From positions 1 to 8,932 of the forward strand of contig JANXWQ010000219.1 in assembly GCA_025351065.1 (NCBI GenBank): a stretch of 8,932 nucleotides of DNA. Reading direction: 5' to 3'. The stretch comes from Chthoniobacter sp. GTDB taxonomy: Bacteria > Verrucomicrobiota > Verrucomicrobiia > Chthoniobacterales > Chthoniobacteraceae. Positions within the stretch are counted from its first letter, which is position 1. Each line of letters starts with the position of its first letter. The notes under the pieces are model-generated. The model ran no database searches. It had not been told where the DNA came from and worked only from the letters and a program-made list of their open reading frames with translations. This document shows, in pieces, positions 5,880-8,932 of the stretch. The position numbers and the translations under genes were made by a program.

Positions 5880-7340
5880 TCACGCGACGATGCCGCGGAC
5901 CACTTTGCCATGCACGTCGGTGAGGCGAAAATCGCGGCCTTGGAAACGGTAGGTGAGGCGTTCGTGGTCAATGCCGAGGAGGTGCAGGACGGTAGCCTGC
6001 CAGTCATGCACATGCACCGGGTCTTTGACGACGTTGTAGGAAAAATCGTCGGTCTCGCCGTAGAGGCCGCCGGGTTTTACGCCGCCGCCCGCCATCCACA
6101 GGCTGTAGCTGCGGGCGAAGTGGTCGCGGCCATGCGCGGGCTTGGTGACGTCGCCCTGAACGAAGACGGTGCGGCCGAATTCGCCCATGAAAATGACGAG
6201 CGTGTCGTCGAGCATGCCGCGGTCTTTGAGGTCGCGGACGAGCGCCGCGCCGGGCTGGTCCACGTCGCGGCATTGGAGGGCGAGCTGGGTGGGGAGATTG
6301 CTGTGCTGATCCCAGCCGCTGTGCATGAGCTGGATAAAACGGACGCCGCGCTCAGCGAGGCGGCGCGCGAGCAGGCAGTTGCGCGCGAAGCTGCCGGGGC
6401 GCTGCACGTCGGGACCGTAGCGTTCGAGGGCGGCGGGCGTTTCTTTGGCGAAGTCGAGCAGGTCGGGGACGCTGGCCTGCATTTTGAAAGCCATTTCGTA
6501 CTGCGCGATGCGGGTCTCGATTTCCGGGTCGCCCTGCTGGGCAAAGCGGTGGGCGTTGAGGGCGGCGAGATCGTCGAGGAGCGCGCGCTTTTGCTCCCGC
6601 GAAAGACCGGGCGCGTCGCCGAGGTAGAGCACGGGCTCGCCTTCCCCGCGCAAGCGAACGCCCTGGTATTTCGAGGGGATGAAGCCGCTGCCCCAGTAGT
6701 ATTCATAGAAGAGCTGGCCGCAGGTTTTCTTCTCGTCGGCGGAAGTCATGACGACGAACGCGGGCAGATCCTCGGCCTCGGAGCCGAGGCCGTAGCTGGC
6801 CCACGCGCCCATGCTCGGACGGCCGGGGATTTGCGAGCCGGTGAGGCAGAGGGTGACGCCGGGCGCATGGTTGACGGCGTCGGTTTGCATCGAGCGGACG
6901 AGGCAGATTTCGTCGGCGATGGAGCCGGTGTGCGGGAGCATCTCGCTCAGCCAGCGCCCGCTCTGGCCGTACTGTTTGAAGGGCTTGATCGCGGGGAGGA
7001 TGGGGTAGCCTTTTTGCGAGGCGGTCATCGTGGAAAGCCGCGCGCCGGCGCGGACGGATTCGGGCAGTTCCTGGAGCCGCATGGCTTCGAGGTTCGGCTT
7101 GTAGTCAAACAGATCCACCTGCGACGGCCCGCCGCCCTGCCACAGCACGATCACGCGCTTCGCCTTCGGCGCGAAATGCGGGAGGCCGGTGAGCGGCCCG
7201 CCGTTGGCCGACGGCGCGAGCGCAGCCGAAGCGTTGCCTTTCAAAAGCGCCGACAGCGCGGCGACGCCAATGCCCGTGGCCGCGCGGCCAAAGAATTGCC
7301 GGCGCGTGGTGAGAAGCTGGTTTTCGAAGAGCGGGTTCAT
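5880..7340 (-). CDS. DUF1501 family protein, Tat-exported
   Basis: A complete 486-residue protein. Seen: a twin-arginine signal (TTRRQFFGRAATGIGVAAL, residues 11-29) followed by Ala-rich sequence and a probable cleavage site near 40. The core has the DUF1501 (PF07394) landmarks in order: KRVIVLWQGGGPSQVDLFD (61-79), MLPHTG (134-139), DAVNHAPG (154-161), FIQLMHSGWDQHSN (335-348), MGEFGRT (385-391), GRDHF (404-408), and the closing LHLLGIDHERLTYRFQGRD (452-470) with FRLTDVHG. Known: the family is distantly related to alkaline phosphatases and sulfatases and is nearly always encoded behind a PSD1/DUF1549-DUF1553 protein in Planctomycetota and Verrucomicrobiota; no reaction is established. The Asp/His/Glu residues in GWDQH, GEFGRT and GRDHF are candidate metal ligands. 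Its ATG overlaps the stop of the upstream gene (ATGA, 7337-7340), indicating translational coupling. Probably acts in the periplasm after folding in the cytoplasm. Confidence 0.93.
   Translation of the reverse strand: MNPLFENQLLTTRRQFFGRAATGIGVAALSALLKGNASAALAPSANGGPLTGLPHFAPKAKRVIVLWQGGGPSQVDLFDYKPNLEAMRLQELPESVRAGARLSTMTASQKGYPILPAIKPFKQYGQSGRWLSEMLPHTGSIADEICLVRSMQTDAVNHAPGVTLCLTGSQIPGRPSMGAWASYGLGSEAEDLPAFVVMTSADEKKTCGQLFYEYYWGSGFIPSKYQGVRLRGEGEPVLYLGDAPGLSREQKRALLDDLAALNAHRFAQQGDPEIETRIAQYEMAFKMQASVPDLLDFAKETPAALERYGPDVQRPGSFARNCLLARRLAERGVRFIQLMHSGWDQHSNLPTQLALQCRDVDQPGAALVRDLKDRGMLDDTLVIFMGEFGRTVFVQGDVTKPAHGRDHFARSYSLWMAGGGVKPGGLYGETDDFSYNVVKDPVHVHDWQATVLHLLGIDHERLTYRFQGRDFRLTDVHGKVVRGIVA
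7337..7340 (-). other. ATGA stop-start overlap coupling the PSD1 and DUF1501 genes
   Basis: The minus-strand ATG of the DUF1501 gene (7338-7340) shares two bases with the TGA ending the PSD1 gene (7337-7339). This is a standard sign of translational coupling and one transcript, consistent with the two proteins being made together. Confidence 0.85.
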
Positions 7341-8932
7341 TCTTTGGTCAGCGTTTCGTCGAGGTTGAGGATGCCGAGGCAGACGGTGGCGTAGGCGGCG
7401 AGTTGCGGGGCTTCGAGGGTGGCGTCGCGCGGGGTTGCGCCCGTGGTGAGGAAGGTTTCGGCGGCTTTGGGGTCGGCGGAAAATTTGGCAAGCTGTTTGT
7501 CGAGGCTGGCGCGGAGGAGCTTGGTTTCGGCGGCATCGGGCCAGCGGGCGAGGATGCGGCGGAAGGCGAAGGCGAGGCGCTTTTCCGGCTCGGAGCCGGC
7601 GTCGTGGAGCGCGTGGCCGGCGAGGACGCGGGCGGCCTCGATGTAGGGCGGGTCGTTGAGCGTGGTGAGCGCGTGGAGCGGGGTGTTGGTCGCGCCGAGG
7701 CGGACTTTACAGACGTTGCGCACGGAGGCGTCGAAGATGTTCGAGGGCGCGACGGTGCGCCGCCAGAACGTGTAGAGGCTGCGGCGGTAGAGGTCGCTGC
7801 CGGTGGACTGCGGGTAGGTGAAATCGCGCTCCTTGGTGATGGCGAGCGAGTCCCAAATCGTCGCGGGCTGGTAGGGATAAACGGGCTTGCCGCCGAGCGT
7901 GCGGACGAGCAGTCCGCTGGCCGCGAGCGCCTGGTCGCGGATGAGCAGCGAGGGCAGGCGGAAGCGCGAAGCCCTAGCGTACAGGCGGTTCTCCGGGTCG
8001 CGCTCGCGGAGTTGCGGCGTGAACGCGCTGGTCTGCCGGTAGGTGGCGCTGGTGACGATGAGCCGGTGCAGCCGCTTCACGTCCCACCCGCTTTCGCGAA
8101 ACTCCACGGCCAGCCAGTCGAGCAGTTCGCGCTGCACCGGCTGCTCGCCTTGCATGCCGAAATCCTCGCTCGTCCGCACTAGCCCCAGCCCGAAGAACGT
8201 CTGCCACTGCCGGTTCACGATGACGCGCGCGGTCAGCGGCTGCTCCGCGCTCATGAGCCAGCGCGCGAGGGCGAGGCGGTTCATCGGCGCGTCGGCGGGC
8301 GGCGTGGGGAGAAAGGCGGGCGTGGCGGACGAGACATTGTCTTTCGGCGCGAGGTAGTTTCCGCGGTCGAGGATCGTGGTCTGGCGCGGCTGCGCGTCGG
8401 ACATGACCATCACGCGCGGCAGAGCGTTTCGGAAATCGGCGAGCGTCTTTTCGGCGGCCTGCTTTTTCTGGCGCGCGGCGAGGAGCGCAGGCGGCGGACT
8501 GTTCGCGAGAAAATGCGCGCGCAGTTTTTGCGCTTCGTCCGCCGAGCGCGCGGCGGATTCCTTTTTCAAAAGCGCCGCGATCTCCGCGGGAAAACTCTGC
8601 CGGCCCACGGGCTGCGCCGCGGATGTGGCGGAGATGCGGAAGCGTCCCAACTGGTGCTGCGTGTTCGCCGATTGAAACTCGAAGCGCAGCGTGAGCGGGG
8701 TGCCTTCCGCCGCGGTCAGCGGCTCGGGGAGCTGGACGATGAGGAAATGCGGCTTGGCCGTGTCGGGATAAAAGGCCCACGCGGTGTTCGGATCTTCGTC
8801 GATCGCGCCCGCGGGGGAAAAGCCGTCCTGCGAGTAGTAGGCGGATGCGGCGCTGAACAAAATCTTCTTCCCGTCCACGCTGAAGCGCAGCCGCGTCAGC
8901 ACCGCGTTGCCGCTGTCCGAGCGGCCCGCACC
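7337..8932 (-). CDS. PSD1/DUF1553-domain protein (5' part beyond window edge)
   Basis: The frame is open to the right edge and reads GAGRSDSGNAVLTRLRF at its visible start, so the GTG at 8902 is an internal valine, not a start. 531 residues are visible. Seen: residues 1-100 look like a carbohydrate-binding or discoidin-like insert typical of this family (DEDPNTAWAF, 45-54; HQLGRFRIS, 93-101). Then comes a charged helical segment (115-165), then VMVMSDAQPRQTTILDRGNY (174-193). From 216 on lies the PSD1 (DUF1553, PF07587) domain: NRLALARWLMS, ARVIVNRQWQTFFGLGLV, LDWLAVEFRESGWDVKRLHR, the stretch FDASVRNVCKVRLGATNTPL (400-419), and ALTTLNDPPYIEAARVLAG. Family members usually carry an N-terminal cytochrome-c-like PSC domain and a DUF1549 domain before this; those would lie outside the window. 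Translationally coupled to the DUF1501 gene through a 4-base overlap. Large exported protein; biochemical role unknown. Confidence 0.92.
   Translation of the reverse strand, partial: GAGRSDSGNAVLTRLRFSVDGKKILFSAASAYYSQDGFSPAGAIDEDPNTAWAFYPDTAKPHFLIVQLPEPLTAAEGTPLTLRFEFQSANTQHQLGRFRISATSAAQPVGRQSFPAEIAALLKKESAARSADEAQKLRAHFLANSPPPALLAARQKKQAAEKTLADFRNALPRVMVMSDAQPRQTTILDRGNYLAPKDNVSSATPAFLPTPPADAPMNRLALARWLMSAEQPLTARVIVNRQWQTFFGLGLVRTSEDFGMQGEQPVQRELLDWLAVEFRESGWDVKRLHRLIVTSATYRQTSAFTPQLRERDPENRLYARASRFRLPSLLIRDQALAASGLLVRTLGGKPVYPYQPATIWDSLAITKERDFTYPQSTGSDLYRRSLYTFWRRTVAPSNIFDASVRNVCKVRLGATNTPLHALTTLNDPPYIEAARVLAGHALHDAGSEPEKRLAFAFRRILARWPDAAETKLLRASLDKQLAKFSADPKAAETFLTTGATPRDATLEAPQLAAYATVCLGILNLDETLTKE

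Noticed and set aside
5910..7394. A 494-residue plus-strand open frame opposite the DUF1501 gene
   Set aside because: Antisense to a protein with clear DUF1501 motifs; no domain of its own.
8900..8902. GTG at 8902 as the start of the PSD1 gene
   Set aside because: The frame is open further to the window edge and the residues before it (GRSDSGNA) fit the family's conserved lead-in, so the codon is internal.

Overview
The window is GC-rich and gene-dense. Seven of its eight genes lie on the minus strand; an AraC-type regulator is the only plus-strand gene. The strongest taxonomic hint is a PSD1/DUF1553 protein followed, with a 4-base overlap, by a twin-arginine-exported DUF1501 protein. That pair is characteristic of Planctomycetota and Verrucomicrobiota. 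A conserved-looking cytoplasmic TPR protein and the overall style favour Verrucomicrobiota. I would not assign it below phylum from sequence reading alone.

Layout, left to right: (1) bases 1-1858, minus strand: a DUF318-type permease with its usual partner, a TIGR03943/DUF1980 membrane protein that runs off the left edge. (2) 1913-3331, minus strand: a 472-residue TPR protein with a readable promoter about 10 bases upstream of its start codon. (3) 3422-4058, minus strand: a VapB antitoxin and PIN-domain VapC toxin, overlapping by 29 bases. (4) 4059-4168: a 110-base AT-richer divergent control region between vapB and the regulator. (5) 4169-5011, plus strand: an AraC-family regulator with an N-terminal sensing domain. 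(6) 5021-5057: a 37-base dyad-symmetric element between convergent genes. (7) 5063-8932, minus strand: a probable three-gene unit, PSD1/DUF1553 (open at the right edge), DUF1501, and a small exported protein resembling the LolA fold.

How the genes work together: the permease and TIGR03943 proteins probably form one membrane complex. VapB and VapC form a toxin-antitoxin pair that shares its control region with the AraC-type gene. The PSD1 and DUF1501 proteins are translationally coupled, and the exported small protein behind them may act with them in the cell envelope. No RNA gene, insertion sequence, CRISPR array or origin was seen. No gene-free stretch exceeds about 110 bases. Very long plus-strand open frames opposite the minus-strand genes are GC-driven shadows. 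The one recurring peculiarity is that most start codons lack a Shine-Dalgarno sequence, and two readable promoters would give very short or no leader.
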